Position numbers and translations under genes: made by a program. From JAKAGZ01 sp963748105 (lineage in GTDB: Bacteria > Bacteroidota > Ignavibacteria > Ignavibacteriales > Ignavibacteriaceae): a DNA stretch of 64,000 nucleotides. The stretch spans positions 44,930-108,929 of the forward strand of contig CAVVHP010000022.1 in NCBI GenBank assembly GCA_963748105.1, written 5' to 3'. A model generated the notes under the pieces. That model saw only the letters and a program-made list of their open reading frames with translations. It did not search any database and was not told where the DNA came from. This document shows, in pieces, positions 1-8,638 of this stretch (positions are counted from its first letter, which is position 1; every line of letters begins with the position of its first letter).

Positions 1-1414
1 CGTCACCGGTAATATTTGCTTTTTCCAGCCCACCAATTCTGTGTTCAAGTCCAGGTGTGCCGAGTTTAACCCACGGACGTGAAAGATTTTCATCTCTCAT
101 ATATGGAGCAAATCCTTCAACTTCTTCCCTGTATTTTACAGGTATATCAGCGATCTCGTTCATGTGTGGGACTCTCCATGGCTCCGAACCATTCGCAATG
201 TATCCATCTGTTAAAAGGATAACGGGCGTCATATATTTTACTGCAATCCTGCTTGCCTCTATTGCCATATAAAAACAATCACTCGGAGTTGTGGCTGCAA
301 GAACAGGAACCGGAGCTTCACCATTCCTTCCGTAAACTGCTTGCAAAAGATCTGCCTGCTCAGTTTTAGTTGGTAAACCAGTACTCGGACCTCCTCTTTG
401 AACATCTATAATTACCAGAGGTAATTCAGTCATTATTGCGAGTCCTACTGCTTCTGTTTTTAACGCAAGACCAGGACCGCTTGTAGTTGTTATTGCTAAA
501 TTACCTGCATAGGAAGCTCCTATCGCAGAGGTTATTCCTGCAATCTCATCTTCTGCCTGAAGAGTTTTAACTCCGAAGTTTTTATATGTACTTAAATACT
601 GAAGAATTTCAGTAGCCGGAGTAATGGGATATGAACCAAGGAACAATGGAATTCCTGCTTTCACTGAAGCAGTTAAAAATCCAAGCGCAGTTGCTTCATT
701 ACCGGAAATACTTCTGTACGTTCCTTTAGGAAGTTTTGCAGGACTAACTTTATATCTTGTAGTAAACATTTCGGTCATTTCACCGAAATTAAATCCGGCT
801 TTTAATGCAAGTTCATTTGATTCAATAAATTCAGGTTTCTTTTTGAATTTTGTCTTTAGCCAGTTTATCGTCTGATCCATCGATCTGTTATATAACCAGT
901 ACATTAATCCAAGAGCAAAAAAGTTTTTTGAACGTTCAATTTCTTTAGGTGATAAAGAAGTGCCTTCGAGAGCTTTTTTGGTTAAAGATGTAATTGGGAC
1001 TGGATAAACTGTATATCCTTTTAGAGAATTATCCTCAAGAGGATTTGTATCGTACTTTGCCAGCTTTAATCCCTTGGCATCAAACGCATCTGAATTTACA
1101 AGAATGATAGCACCGGGTTTTAATTCAGTAAGATTTTTCTGAATCGCTGCTGGATTCATAGCAACGAGTACATCCGGTCTGTCACCGGGAGAATAAACTT
1201 CCTTGGTTCCAAAATGTAATTGAAAACCGCTAACGCCATAAACTGTTCCTGAAGGAGCACGGATTTCTGCCGGGTAATCCGGAAGCGTGCTTAAATCATT
1301 TCCAAGCAAAGCAGTCGTATCGCTGAACTGTGAGCCGGTAAGCTGCATTCCGTCGCCGGAATCACCTGCAAACCGCACAGTCACATCTTCTAGTTCAAGA
1401 ACTTCTTTTTCCAT
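1..1414 (-). CDS. 2-oxoacid:ferredoxin oxidoreductase subunit alpha (3' end off the window)
   Basis: The reading frame opens at an ATG at 1414 and runs off the left edge without a stop, giving about 471 codons. The N-terminal part (about residues 10-190) reads as the gamma domain of pyruvate/2-oxoglutarate:ferredoxin oxidoreductases, with the motif FAGDSGDGMQLTG. A linker follows, and then the alpha (pyrimidine-binding) domain with GNEATALGFLTASVKAG and the QAEDEIAGITSAIGASYAGN block. The gamma-alpha fusion is the architecture of KorA-type subunits, which work with a separate TPP-binding beta subunit (KorB), probably just outside the window. The enzyme would decarboxylate a 2-oxoacid to acyl-CoA and reduce ferredoxin. 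Substrate (2-oxoglutarate versus pyruvate or branched-chain) cannot be settled from this part; 2-oxoglutarate is the more likely for this fusion. Confidence 0.9.
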   Translation of the reverse strand, partial: MEKEVLELEDVTVRFAGDSGDGMQLTGSQFSDTTALLGNDLSTLPDYPAEIRAPSGTVYGVSGFQLHFGTKEVYSPGDRPDVLVAMNPAAIQKNLTELKPGAIILVNSDAFDAKGLKLAKYDTNPLEDNSLKGYTVYPVPITSLTKKALEGTSLSPKEIERSKNFFALGLMYWLYNRSMDQTINWLKTKFKKKPEFIESNELALKAGFNFGEMTEMFTTRYKVSPAKLPKGTYRSISGNEATALGFLTASVKAGIPLFLGSYPITPATEILQYLSTYKNFGVKTLQAEDEIAGITSAIGASYAGNLAITTTSGPGLALKTEAVGLAIMTELPLVIIDVQRGGPSTGLPTKTEQADLLQAVYGRNGEAPVPVLAATTPSDCFYMAIEASRIAVKYMTPVILLTDGYIANGSEPWRVPHMNEIADIPVKYREEVEGFAPYMRDENLSRPWVKLGTPGLEHRIGGLEKANITGD

Positions 1415-1646
1415 TGTTCTACCTTAATAATGAGTATATAAGATTAAATTTCATTTCGATCATGTAGCTCACCCATAAATTGTGCCATAAAGTATCAATG
1501 TTGATTAAATCAGTGATTTTATAAAAAGAAGGATTATTGATTTTTTTGATGGAAAATAAATTTTGCCTTGATTGCGTAGTGCTTTTATTTCTCAGAAATG
1601 GAAAGTTTCTTTACAAAAACTAAGAATTATAAATATCAGATATTAT

Positions 1647-1674
1647 AAAAAAGCCCGTCTAAAGGCGGGCTTTT
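1647..1674 (-). terminator. Rho-independent terminator after dsbD
   Basis: A 7-bp GC-rich stem (GCCCGTC/GGCGGGC with one G-T pair, TAAA loop) is flanked by A and T runs. Read on the minus strand it lies about 25 bases after the dsbD stop and ends in a run of six T, as expected for intrinsic termination. Confidence 0.8.
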
Positions 1675-1698
1675 AACACAATTTCAAAGGTCTCTTTT

Positions 1699-3486
1699 TT
1701 ATTCAACATCTTTCAGAATTTTGTAAAATTCTTCAGGCGGAATAAAACCCGTTATCCTTTTAACCTCATTACCATTTTTATCAAGGATTAAAACTGTAGG
1801 AACTCCGACTATTTTATATTTATTCCTCAGGGCCTCAACATCGTCTGCAAGAGATTTAGTCATATCAGCCTTCAGGTTAATAAATTTCTCTGATTCTTGA
1901 ATTACTTTCGGATCTGAAAACGTACTTGCGTCCAGTTCCTTACAAGGGATACACCAATCAGCATAAAAATCGATAATTGTACCCTTCTTGGCATTGGTAT
2001 TGGCAGTCAGGATTTGTTCGGAATATTTTTGCCACTTAATCGAGTTCTTTTGGTTTGGAATTAAAGTGTAAACCGCAACACCTATCAGTATAACTGAAAA
2101 GGCTATCCTGAATATCTTAAATCCCTTAACATCCTTTGCAAGTTTTTCGAAGAATAACAGGTAAATAGCAGTTATTATCATAAACACTGGTAACACAAAA
2201 CCAGAAAATGAATTCGGCAAAAGTGGTAATAGAAAATATAAAGCCATACCTATAAGTAAGAAACCAAAAACGTGTTTTACTCCATCCATCCATTCACCCG
2301 CTCTCGGCAAGTTTTTAATCTTTCCGGAAAATATAGCAAGGAATAAATAAGGTAATCCTAATCCTATTGCTAAAACAAAGAACATTAAAAATCCGAAAAA
2401 CGGATCACCTTTTGCAGCAACATAAGTAACCAACCCTAGAACAAAAGGACCAATACACGGCGCCGCGACAATTCCCATAGTCAGTCCCATGAAAAAAGCA
2501 CCGAAATATCCTCCTTTTGCTCCACCAGCTTTTGCGACAAGCGCATCCGGTAGTTTAAATTCATAAACTCCGAACATGCTCAGCGACAAAGCCAGGAAAA
2601 TTAGGACAATAGATAATATGACAAAAGTGTTCTGTAACAAGGTCCCGAAAATCGCTCCGCTCAGCGCAGTAACAACACCTATAACAGAATATGTTAAAGC
2701 CAACCCGATTACGAACAGCAAGCCCATCAAAAATAATTTTTTTGTATTGCCTTCACTCTGGCCGCCAAAGTAACCAATAGTTATAGGAATCAGCGGATAG
2801 ACACATGGCGTGAGATTAAGTGCAAGTCCGCCCAGAAATACAAGCAGTAAACCTATTAGTAATCCATGGGATTCAAGAGAAGATGTAATCGAATCACCCT
2901 GATCAGTTTTTGTAATTGAAGTAGTATTGGAAAGTCCGAGCTTCAAATTCTTAAACAGCTCAATATTAATATTATTTACTTCAGATTTATTCGATGTAAC
3001 GATTATTTCCAGAGTATCCTGTACATTCATGGGTGGAAGGCAGGTACTATTATTACAACTCTGGTACTCGATATCCGTAATTATTTTATATTTCCCCGAC
3101 AGAATATCGGTCGGAGTTTTTATTGTTCCACCGATGTAAATTTCACCTTCCCATACAGATAACGGATTATCTGAGAATCCAAGTGTAACGTTTTGTGCTG
3201 GTGGATAAACTACTTTTTCAAGATTAAAAAAACCCTTCCCTGTATTTATAATCGTCAGTTTAGTAGGAATTAAGAAATCCTCATTGGGTTTATCTGAATT
3301 TATATGCCAGCCATCTTTAATATTAGTTTTAATTGCAATATTGAATGCGTCACCGGGGCTGACTTTATCGACCGACAAAAAAGATTTTATGGATACTTTT
3401 GCTGCATCGTTTGACTGAGCATAATTAATATTTGCCAGTAATAATATTATTGTCAACAAGGATAGTAAATTGATTAGTTTTTTCAT
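1699..3486 (-). CDS. dsbD: Thiol:disulfide interchange protein DsbD
   Basis: Transfers reducing power from cytoplasmic thioredoxin across the inner membrane to periplasmic thiols. I chose the ATG at 3486 (595 aa) over an upstream in-frame TTG. A signal peptide (about residues 1-23) leads to the alpha domain with its Cys pair at about 144 and 149 (CNNSTC). The CcdA-like eight-helix membrane domain starts near 208, with LNLTPCVYP (Cys about 228) and VAAPCIGP. The C-terminal thioredoxin domain carries YADWCIPCK at about 511-515. All three redox pairs are present and the length is normal for the family. The start lies 17 bases after the nadE stop, so the two genes probably share a transcript, which ends at the terminator downstream. 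Confidence 0.95.
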   Translation of the reverse strand: MKKLINLLSLLTIILLLANINYAQSNDAAKVSIKSFLSVDKVSPGDAFNIAIKTNIKDGWHINSDKPNEDFLIPTKLTIINTGKGFFNLEKVVYPPAQNVTLGFSDNPLSVWEGEIYIGGTIKTPTDILSGKYKIITDIEYQSCNNSTCLPPMNVQDTLEIIVTSNKSEVNNINIELFKNLKLGLSNTTSITKTDQGDSITSSLESHGLLIGLLLVFLGGLALNLTPCVYPLIPITIGYFGGQSEGNTKKLFLMGLLFVIGLALTYSVIGVVTALSGAIFGTLLQNTFVILSIVLIFLALSLSMFGVYEFKLPDALVAKAGGAKGGYFGAFFMGLTMGIVAAPCIGPFVLGLVTYVAAKGDPFFGFLMFFVLAIGLGLPYLFLAIFSGKIKNLPRAGEWMDGVKHVFGFLLIGMALYFLLPLLPNSFSGFVLPVFMIITAIYLLFFEKLAKDVKGFKIFRIAFSVILIGVAVYTLIPNQKNSIKWQKYSEQILTANTNAKKGTIIDFYADWCIPCKELDASTFSDPKVIQESEKFINLKADMTKSLADDVEALRNKYKIVGVPTVLILDKNGNEVKRITGFIPPEEFYKILKDVE

Positions 3487-3503
3487 ATTTGTCAAATTTT
3501 ATT

Positions 3504-5153
3504 TTAGGGTTTTTGTTGTTTTCTCCAGCCCTGAACAATCGGGAATCTCCGACCGTAACCAAATGCTTTAGTAGAAACTCTTAAAGCAGGGGCAGCCTGA
3601 AATCTTTTATATTCATTTTTATCAATTAAATCCAGAATTTTTGAGACGGTTTCTTCATCGCCAATTTCATTTACGATTTCTTTGTATTCTTTATTTTGTT
3701 CAAGGTACATTCTTAATATGTGATCTAGTAATTCATAAGGAGGCAAACTATCCTGATCTTTTTGATTCTCTCTCAATTCAGCTGATGGCGCCTTTGTAAT
3801 TATTTCATTAGGGATAATTTCATTTTCTTTATTAATAAATTTTGCAATCCGGTATACATCAGTTTTGTAAACATCCGCAATTACTCCAAGTCCTCCACAC
3901 ATATCACCGTATAAAGTACAATAGCCGACTGCCATTTCGGATTTATTACCCGTAGTAAGCAGCAAATAATTAAATTTATTTGAAATTGCCATCAGGTTTA
4001 CGCCCCTGATTCGTGCCTGTAGATTTTCTTCAGTCACATCTGATTTCTTCTTTACAAAAACAGGCGATAATAATTTCAAAAAACTTGTGTATGCTGATTT
4101 AATTGAAATCGTCTCAGATGAGATGCCTAAGTTTTCTATTAGTTTCAGTGAATCAGTTTTACTTCCTCTGCTCGAATATTGAGATGGCATCATGACAACG
4201 TGAACATTTTCTTTGCCTAAGGCCTGAACTGCAATATAAGCAACAAGCGCTGAGTCTATACCACCGCTTAATCCGACAACGACTTCTTTAAAGCCCTGTT
4301 TTCTGCAATATTCTTTTACTCCGAATACTAAAGAATTCAGCACCTCTTCTTCAAAACTTTTTTCTGTTTCTTTAATAGATGCATATGTTCCGTTCGTTTC
4401 AAAAATAAAATAGTCTTCATCAAATGAATTACCCAGGCAAACAAGTTCTCCCTTACCATCAAAACACATACTGGCACCATCAAATATCAAATCAGTTTGT
4501 GCTCCTACACAGCACACATAAGCAAGAGGAATTTTATTCCCTTTTGTTAAGACTGAAAGCATTTCTTTTCTGTCCTTCCTTTTTCCGTATGCATAAGGAC
4601 TGGCAGAAATATTTAATAGTACTGTCGCTCCCTGGTTGATTAAATTTGCCACAGGATCTTCTGTATATCTTCTTACATGCCAGTAATCCGCATCATTCCA
4701 GATATCTTCACAGATAGAAATTCCGAGTTTTTCACCTTTGAATTCGTGAATAAAAATTTCCTTTGCCGGATCAAAATATCTCATTTCATCAAAGACATCA
4801 TAATTCGGGATTAATGATTTATGCTGAACAAATTTAATTTCTCCATCGTAGCACATTATTGCAGAGTTATGAACATCCGTTCCTATATTATCATCATCTT
4901 CAGTAATTGATCCAAAAATAAGTCCGGTATTTTTTGTAACAGCAGCAATTTCATTTGCAGCTTTAGCAACAGCATTTCTGAATTCTTTCTTTTCAATCAG
5001 ATCAAGTGGCGGATATCCCAGCAGGGATAATTCCGGAAAAATTACCAGATCGGCTCCGTCATTCTCAGCCTTTTTGTAACCTGAAATTATTTTGTTTTTA
5101 TTACCGGCAATATCACCGATAATTGTATTTATTTGGCAAAGTGCAATTTTCAT
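3504..5153 (-). CDS. nadE: Glutamine-dependent NAD+ synthetase
   Basis: Last step of NAD+ biosynthesis: amidation of deamido-NAD+ with ammonia released from glutamine. The 549-aa protein is a two-domain fusion. The N-terminal nitrilase-type glutaminase has the triad Glu41 (IFPELSLLG), Lys112 (VQHKSLIP) and Cys148 (GISICEDIW). The C-terminal ATP-pyrophosphatase synthetase domain has the PPi loop GLSGGIDSA at about 294-302. Length and order match the bacterial two-domain NadE. It sits upstream of dsbD with no terminator between them. The region before its start (5154-5384) is a divergent intergenic stretch shared with the PspC gene and presumably holds both promoters. Confidence 0.96.
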   Translation of the reverse strand: MKIALCQINTIIGDIAGNKNKIISGYKKAENDGADLVIFPELSLLGYPPLDLIEKKEFRNAVAKAANEIAAVTKNTGLIFGSITEDDDNIGTDVHNSAIMCYDGEIKFVQHKSLIPNYDVFDEMRYFDPAKEIFIHEFKGEKLGISICEDIWNDADYWHVRRYTEDPVANLINQGATVLLNISASPYAYGKRKDRKEMLSVLTKGNKIPLAYVCCVGAQTDLIFDGASMCFDGKGELVCLGNSFDEDYFIFETNGTYASIKETEKSFEEEVLNSLVFGVKEYCRKQGFKEVVVGLSGGIDSALVAYIAVQALGKENVHVVMMPSQYSSRGSKTDSLKLIENLGISSETISIKSAYTSFLKLLSPVFVKKKSDVTEENLQARIRGVNLMAISNKFNYLLLTTGNKSEMAVGYCTLYGDMCGGLGVIADVYKTDVYRIAKFINKENEIIPNEIITKAPSAELRENQKDQDSLPPYELLDHILRMYLEQNKEYKEIVNEIGDEETVSKILDLIDKNEYKRFQAAPALRVSTKAFGYGRRFPIVQGWRKQQKP

Positions 5154-5384
5154 AAATCTTAAAATGTTTTAGCAAAAATATGAAAGGTTCTTCCGTTTTA
5201 CAACGAATTCGTAAAAATGTTGCTTTATTTAAGAATAAATCGTTTTTATGAGCAAATCGCTCTACCGTTAATTTAATCCTGTGCCCGAATTCACGTATAT
5301 TTTACCGATAATACCATTATTTACTCTTCTATCGAATTATTTATTATTATATCAATGGGAAACAAAAAATTAATGGAGAATAAG

Positions 5385-5813
5385 ATGAAAAAGAAGTGGT
5401 ATAGATCCAGAAAAGACAAAATGATCGGCGGTGTTTGTGGAGGTCTTGGTGAGTATTTTGATATTGACCCTACATTAGTACGAATTATTTTTGTTGTGGG
5501 TCTGTTTATGGCGGCTGGTTTCCTTGCATATATCGTTCTCTGGATAGTTGTACCTGAAGAACCTTTAATTCCTGCTACCAAGAACAACACTGAAACAACA
5601 GGAGAGCCCGGAGCTGAAGCAAACCCGGCTAAGGATCAGCAACAACAAACACCAGAAGTTCCAAAGAGAAACAGATCCGGAATATTCGGCGGCATAATGG
5701 TAATTTTGGGAGTCCTTTTGTTGATTGATAATTTTGTTACTTTTCACGCCTTCTGGCCACTTGTACTTATTTTAATTGGCGTAGGAATTTTGCTGAAAAA
5801 CAGAAATGATTAA
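5385..5813 (+). CDS. PspC-domain envelope protein with LiaI/LiaF-like C-terminal membrane region
   Basis: The protein (142 aa from the ATG at 5385) begins with a PspC domain: KKWYRSRKDKMIGGVCGGLG, then the membrane segment LVRIIFVVGLFMAAGFLAYI. A polar Gln/Pro-rich linker follows, and then a two-helix hydrophobic region typical of DUF5668/LiaI-LiaF-like proteins. I preferred 5385 to the in-frame ATG at 5355 because GGAG lies six bases before 5385. PspC proteins take part in envelope-stress responses, but this architecture is also common in Bacteroidota without a proven role. The next gene starts 21 bases downstream and is related, so the pair is likely co-transcribed. Confidence 0.85.
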   Translation: MKKKWYRSRKDKMIGGVCGGLGEYFDIDPTLVRIIFVVGLFMAAGFLAYIVLWIVVPEEPLIPATKNNTETTGEPGAEANPAKDQQQQTPEVPKRNRSGIFGGIMVILGVLLLIDNFVTFHAFWPLVLILIGVGILLKNRND

Positions 5814-5834
5814 AATTTAATCGAGAGTTTTAAA

Positions 5835-6770
5835 ATGAAAACGAAACATATATTCTGGGGTACATTATTCATTTCAATAGGAATATTGGTACTACTTAAT
5901 AATCTAATTGGATTCACTATTTACTGGGATGATATCTGGAGATTCTGGCCGGTTGTCCTTGTGCTTTGGGGTGTAACTATTTTAGTAAGAGATAAATTCT
6001 TTAAAGGAATTCTCTCAGGAGCATCAGGGATTATTCTTGCCCTTATAATTTTTACATCATTTCAGTCAACTGCTGGAATTTTTTCTGATCATTATTGGAA
6101 CTCAAATGATTTTTATATCTCAATGGACAGTTCAGAGAATATGCAACAATTTACAGAGCCGTATAACCCGGATTATAAATATTCTTATTTGCACTTTGCA
6201 AGTGGTGCAGGATCATTTAGCATTGTCAATTCCACAAATGAGTTAATTGAAGCCACAACAGCAGGAGCGGATTACGATTTTAGTATTGATAAAGATTCCG
6301 GTGATAATAAAGTGTCTCTCGACTTATCAATGGAAGATCACAGATTTAATTTTTATCACGGTAAATTAAAAAATAAAGCCCGTTTTTCATTAAACACAAA
6401 TCCACAATGGGATATGGATTTTGATATTGGAGCTGCTTCAGCAGATTTCGATTTAACTCAATATAAAGTTGATAAACTAAAAATTGAAATGGGTGCAGCC
6501 TCATTAAAATTAAGATTAGGTATGAAATCGGATGTTTCAAATGTGAAGATTTCCGGTGGAGCATCAGCAATTCATATTTACGTTCCTACAGGCGCTGGTT
6601 GCGATATTGTTTCGGATATCAATTTATCATCCAGACATTTCAAAGGATTCGGCAAACTTAGCAGAAACCATTATCAGACTGATAATTTTGACTCAGCAAC
6701 AAAAAAGATATATTTGAATATAGATGCGGGTGTTTCTTCAATAACAGTAACCAGAACTGATAACTGGTAA
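5835..6770 (+). CDS. LiaF/DUF5668-type membrane protein with C-terminal adhesin-like repeat domain
   Basis: A 311-aa protein. The first 80 residues form paired hydrophobic segments (WGTLFISIGILVLLNN, FWPVVLVLWGVTILV) of the LiaI/LiaF-like type also seen at the end of the upstream PspC gene. The rest is soluble and beta-rich, with recurring short strands around GAASADFDL, MGAASLKLRLG and GGASAIHIYVP. This resembles the toast-rack or LiaF C-terminal solenoid fold. It probably works with the PspC protein in sensing or responding to envelope stress. That role is inferred from family and neighbourhood; no catalytic motif is visible. Confidence 0.75.
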   Translation: MKTKHIFWGTLFISIGILVLLNNLIGFTIYWDDIWRFWPVVLVLWGVTILVRDKFFKGILSGASGIILALIIFTSFQSTAGIFSDHYWNSNDFYISMDSSENMQQFTEPYNPDYKYSYLHFASGAGSFSIVNSTNELIEATTAGADYDFSIDKDSGDNKVSLDLSMEDHRFNFYHGKLKNKARFSLNTNPQWDMDFDIGAASADFDLTQYKVDKLKIEMGAASLKLRLGMKSDVSNVKISGGASAIHIYVPTGAGCDIVSDINLSSRHFKGFGKLSRNHYQTDNFDSATKKIYLNIDAGVSSITVTRTDNW

Positions 6771-6772
6771 TA

Positions 6773-7129
6773 TTATTTTTTCTTCTTTCTTTTCTTCCTG
6801 ATTTTTGATGGCTGTGGTTTCCAGAGATGTTTCTCAAGTATAACACAGCCATCTTCATCAAATTCAATTCCTTCAGAAAGTAATAAATCTTTCATTAAAT
6901 CAGGGTCACCGAAATGCGTACGGCCAGTAAGTGCTCCGAACCTGTTTACAACTCTGTGACACGGCAAACCGGTGACACTTGTACCGTTTATTGCCCACCC
7001 TACAGTTCTTGCTGCTGAACGTGTGCCGCACGCTTCAGCAATATCACCATAAGTTGTCACTTTCCCGTAAGGAATTTTTGCAACAACCTTATATACTTTT
7101 TCGAAGAAATCAGTTTTACTTTTACTCAT
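6773..7129 (-). CDS. Short MGMT-family protein (alkyltransferase-like, active-site Cys retained)
   Basis: This 118-aa protein consists only of the C-terminal DNA-binding/active-site domain of O6-alkylguanine-DNA alkyltransferases. The helix-turn-helix segment (YGKVTTYGDIAEACG) and the core GLPCHRVVNRFG are clear. Full-length Ogt/Ada-C proteins carry an extra N-terminal domain that is absent here. In the short alkyltransferase-like (ATL/YbaZ) proteins the Cys is usually Trp or Ala, but here the Cys of PCHR is kept. It may therefore be a minimal methyltransferase or a damage-recognition protein. The C-terminus is a Lys/Arg-rich tail (IRKKRKKKK). It is convergent with the LiaF-like gene, with only two bases between stops. 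Confidence 0.85.
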   Translation of the reverse strand: MSKSKTDFFEKVYKVVAKIPYGKVTTYGDIAEACGTRSAARTVGWAINGTSVTGLPCHRVVNRFGALTGRTHFGDPDLMKDLLLSEGIEFDEDGCVILEKHLWKPQPSKIRKKRKKKK

Positions 7130-7170
7130 TTAACACTATTGGCTGGTAGCAACTAAACGGTTTGCCAACT

Positions 7171-8272
7171 CTAATTTTGACTAAATTTTAACAGATAGGC
7201 TCTGATAAATTTGTTGATATCTCCATCCATAACTTTCTGAACGTCTGAAGTCTCTTCATCAGTTCTATGGTCTTTTACCATATTATAGGGATGAAAAACA
7301 TATGAACGAATCTGACTTCCCCACTCAATTTTCATTTTACTTTTTTCAACTTCATCAAGTTCAGCTTCCTGCTTTTCAAGTTCTATCTGGTACAATTTGG
7401 ATTTTAAAAGCTTCATTGCATTAACGCGGTTTTGTCCCTGTGAACGTTCGCTCTGGCAGGCTGCAACAGTATTCGTTGGAATATGGGTTATGCGGACGGC
7501 TGTTTCTACTTTATTTACATTTTGCCCGCCTTTACCGCCAGACCGGTACGTATCAACTCTTAAATCTGCAGGATTAATATCAATTTCAATTGTATCATCG
7601 ACTTCCGGTATAACAAAAACTGAAGCAAAAGAAGTATGTCTTCTTTTATTTGAATCAAACGGGGAAATTCTTACCAGCCTGTGTACCCCGTTTTCAGCTT
7701 TTAAATATCCGTAAGCAAATTCACCTTCCACCCCAATTGTAGCGCTTTTTATTCCTGCACCGTCACCTTCAAGAATGTCAACAAGTGTCATTTTAAAATT
7801 ATTTTGCTCTCCCCACCTGATATACATTCTCATCAGCATATCCGTCCAATCCTGTGATTCCGTACCCCCTGCTCCTGAATGAATGGTAAGTATACAATTT
7901 TTCTTGTCATCTTTACCACTTAGCATATTTTTAAATTCAGCGTTTTCTATAGCAGTTTCAAGTTCCACCATTTCTTTTTGAATCTCACCTTCAAAGGAGG
8001 AATCTTCTTCCATTTGTGCTAACTGAATTATTTCTTGGAGGTTCTCAGCTTTATCATTAACTCCCTGCCATAGTACTACCCATGATTCGAGGGTTTTGAT
8101 TTCTTGCAGAATTTTTTGTGCAGCTATCTGATCATCCCAAAAACCAGGTTGACTGGTCTGGTTTTGAAGTTCTTTTACTTTTGTGTCTTTATTAACGACG
8201 TCAAAGATAACTCCGTAAATTATCGATTCTTTTCTTATAAGCTGACAATGTCTTTAATTCTTCTTCGTACAT
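7171..8272 (-). CDS. prfB: Peptide chain release factor 2 (RF2), with programmed +1 frameshift
   Basis: Recognises UGA and UAA stop codons and triggers peptide release. The gene lies in two overlapping frames. A 23-codon leader starts at the ATG at 8272 and ends at an in-frame TGA (8203-8201). The body continues in the +1 frame from GAC (8202) to the stop at 7171. Joined, the product is 366 aa, normal RF2 length. The body contains the peptidyl-hydrolysis motif GGKGGQNVNKVETA and the family segment SQGQNRVNAM. The leader ends with a Shine-Dalgarno-like stretch, then TAT CTT TGA C, which is the canonical autoregulatory site. Reading only the body from a later ATG (8013) would give a false 280-aa truncated protein. 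Confidence 0.96.
8200..8214 (-). promoter_or_regulatory. prfB programmed +1 frameshift site
   Basis: On the minus strand the sequence reads GGAGT TAT CTT TGA C. An internal Shine-Dalgarno-like GGAG lies just upstream of the slippery CTT and the in-frame TGA, followed by C. This is the layout known from E. coli and most bacteria. When RF2 is scarce the ribosome slips +1 at CTT and reads GAC, making full-length RF2; when RF2 is abundant it terminates at TGA. Confidence 0.95.
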
Positions 8273-8326
8273 TTAAGCTCCATTTACTTTTATATAAATT
8301 TCTAAATCTCTTATTGTTATTTGATT

Positions 8327-8638
8327 TTAAACATCCAGTTCCATTCTAAGCATTGCACTGGCCAGAATTTTACCCTGTGCATCATGTTTCAATGAAACTG
8401 TTCCACCTCCACCAAGCGTGTTATGCAGCAAAAAATTTATTGCACGGATATTCGGCATTTCATATCTCTCTACTTCACCAAAACAGATGCCTTGAAAATG
8501 TTTTTTAACTCTTGCAGTTGTAAGATGCTTCTTAATTATTTCAAATCCTTTGTCATCATAAGCAATCACACCTACATTTCCTGCATCACCTTTATCACCG
8601 CTTCTTGCGTGTGCAATATCGATTAATTTAATTTTCAT
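8327..8638 (-). CDS. AtuA-associated small protein (AtuA C-terminal-like domain)
   Basis: A 103-aa protein with the family signature AHARSGDKGDAGNVG near the N-terminus and a Gly-rich LLHNTLGGGGTVS stretch near the C-terminus. In many bacteria this domain is the C-terminal part of AtuA-type acyclic terpene utilisation proteins; here it is a separate gene. Its ATG overlaps the stop of the AtuA-like gene (TAATG), so the two are translationally coupled and probably form one complex. The biochemical role of the pair is not established. Family assignment rests on the signature and the coupling. Confidence 0.85.
   Translation of the reverse strand: MKIKLIDIAHARSGDKGDAGNVGVIAYDDKGFEIIKKHLTTARVKKHFQGICFGEVERYEMPNIRAINFLLHNTLGGGGTVSLKHDAQGKILASAMLRMELDV

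Noticed and set aside
7171..8013. A 280-aa RF2 lacking its N-terminus
   Set aside because: The leader and frameshift site just upstream restore a normal 366-aa RF2.
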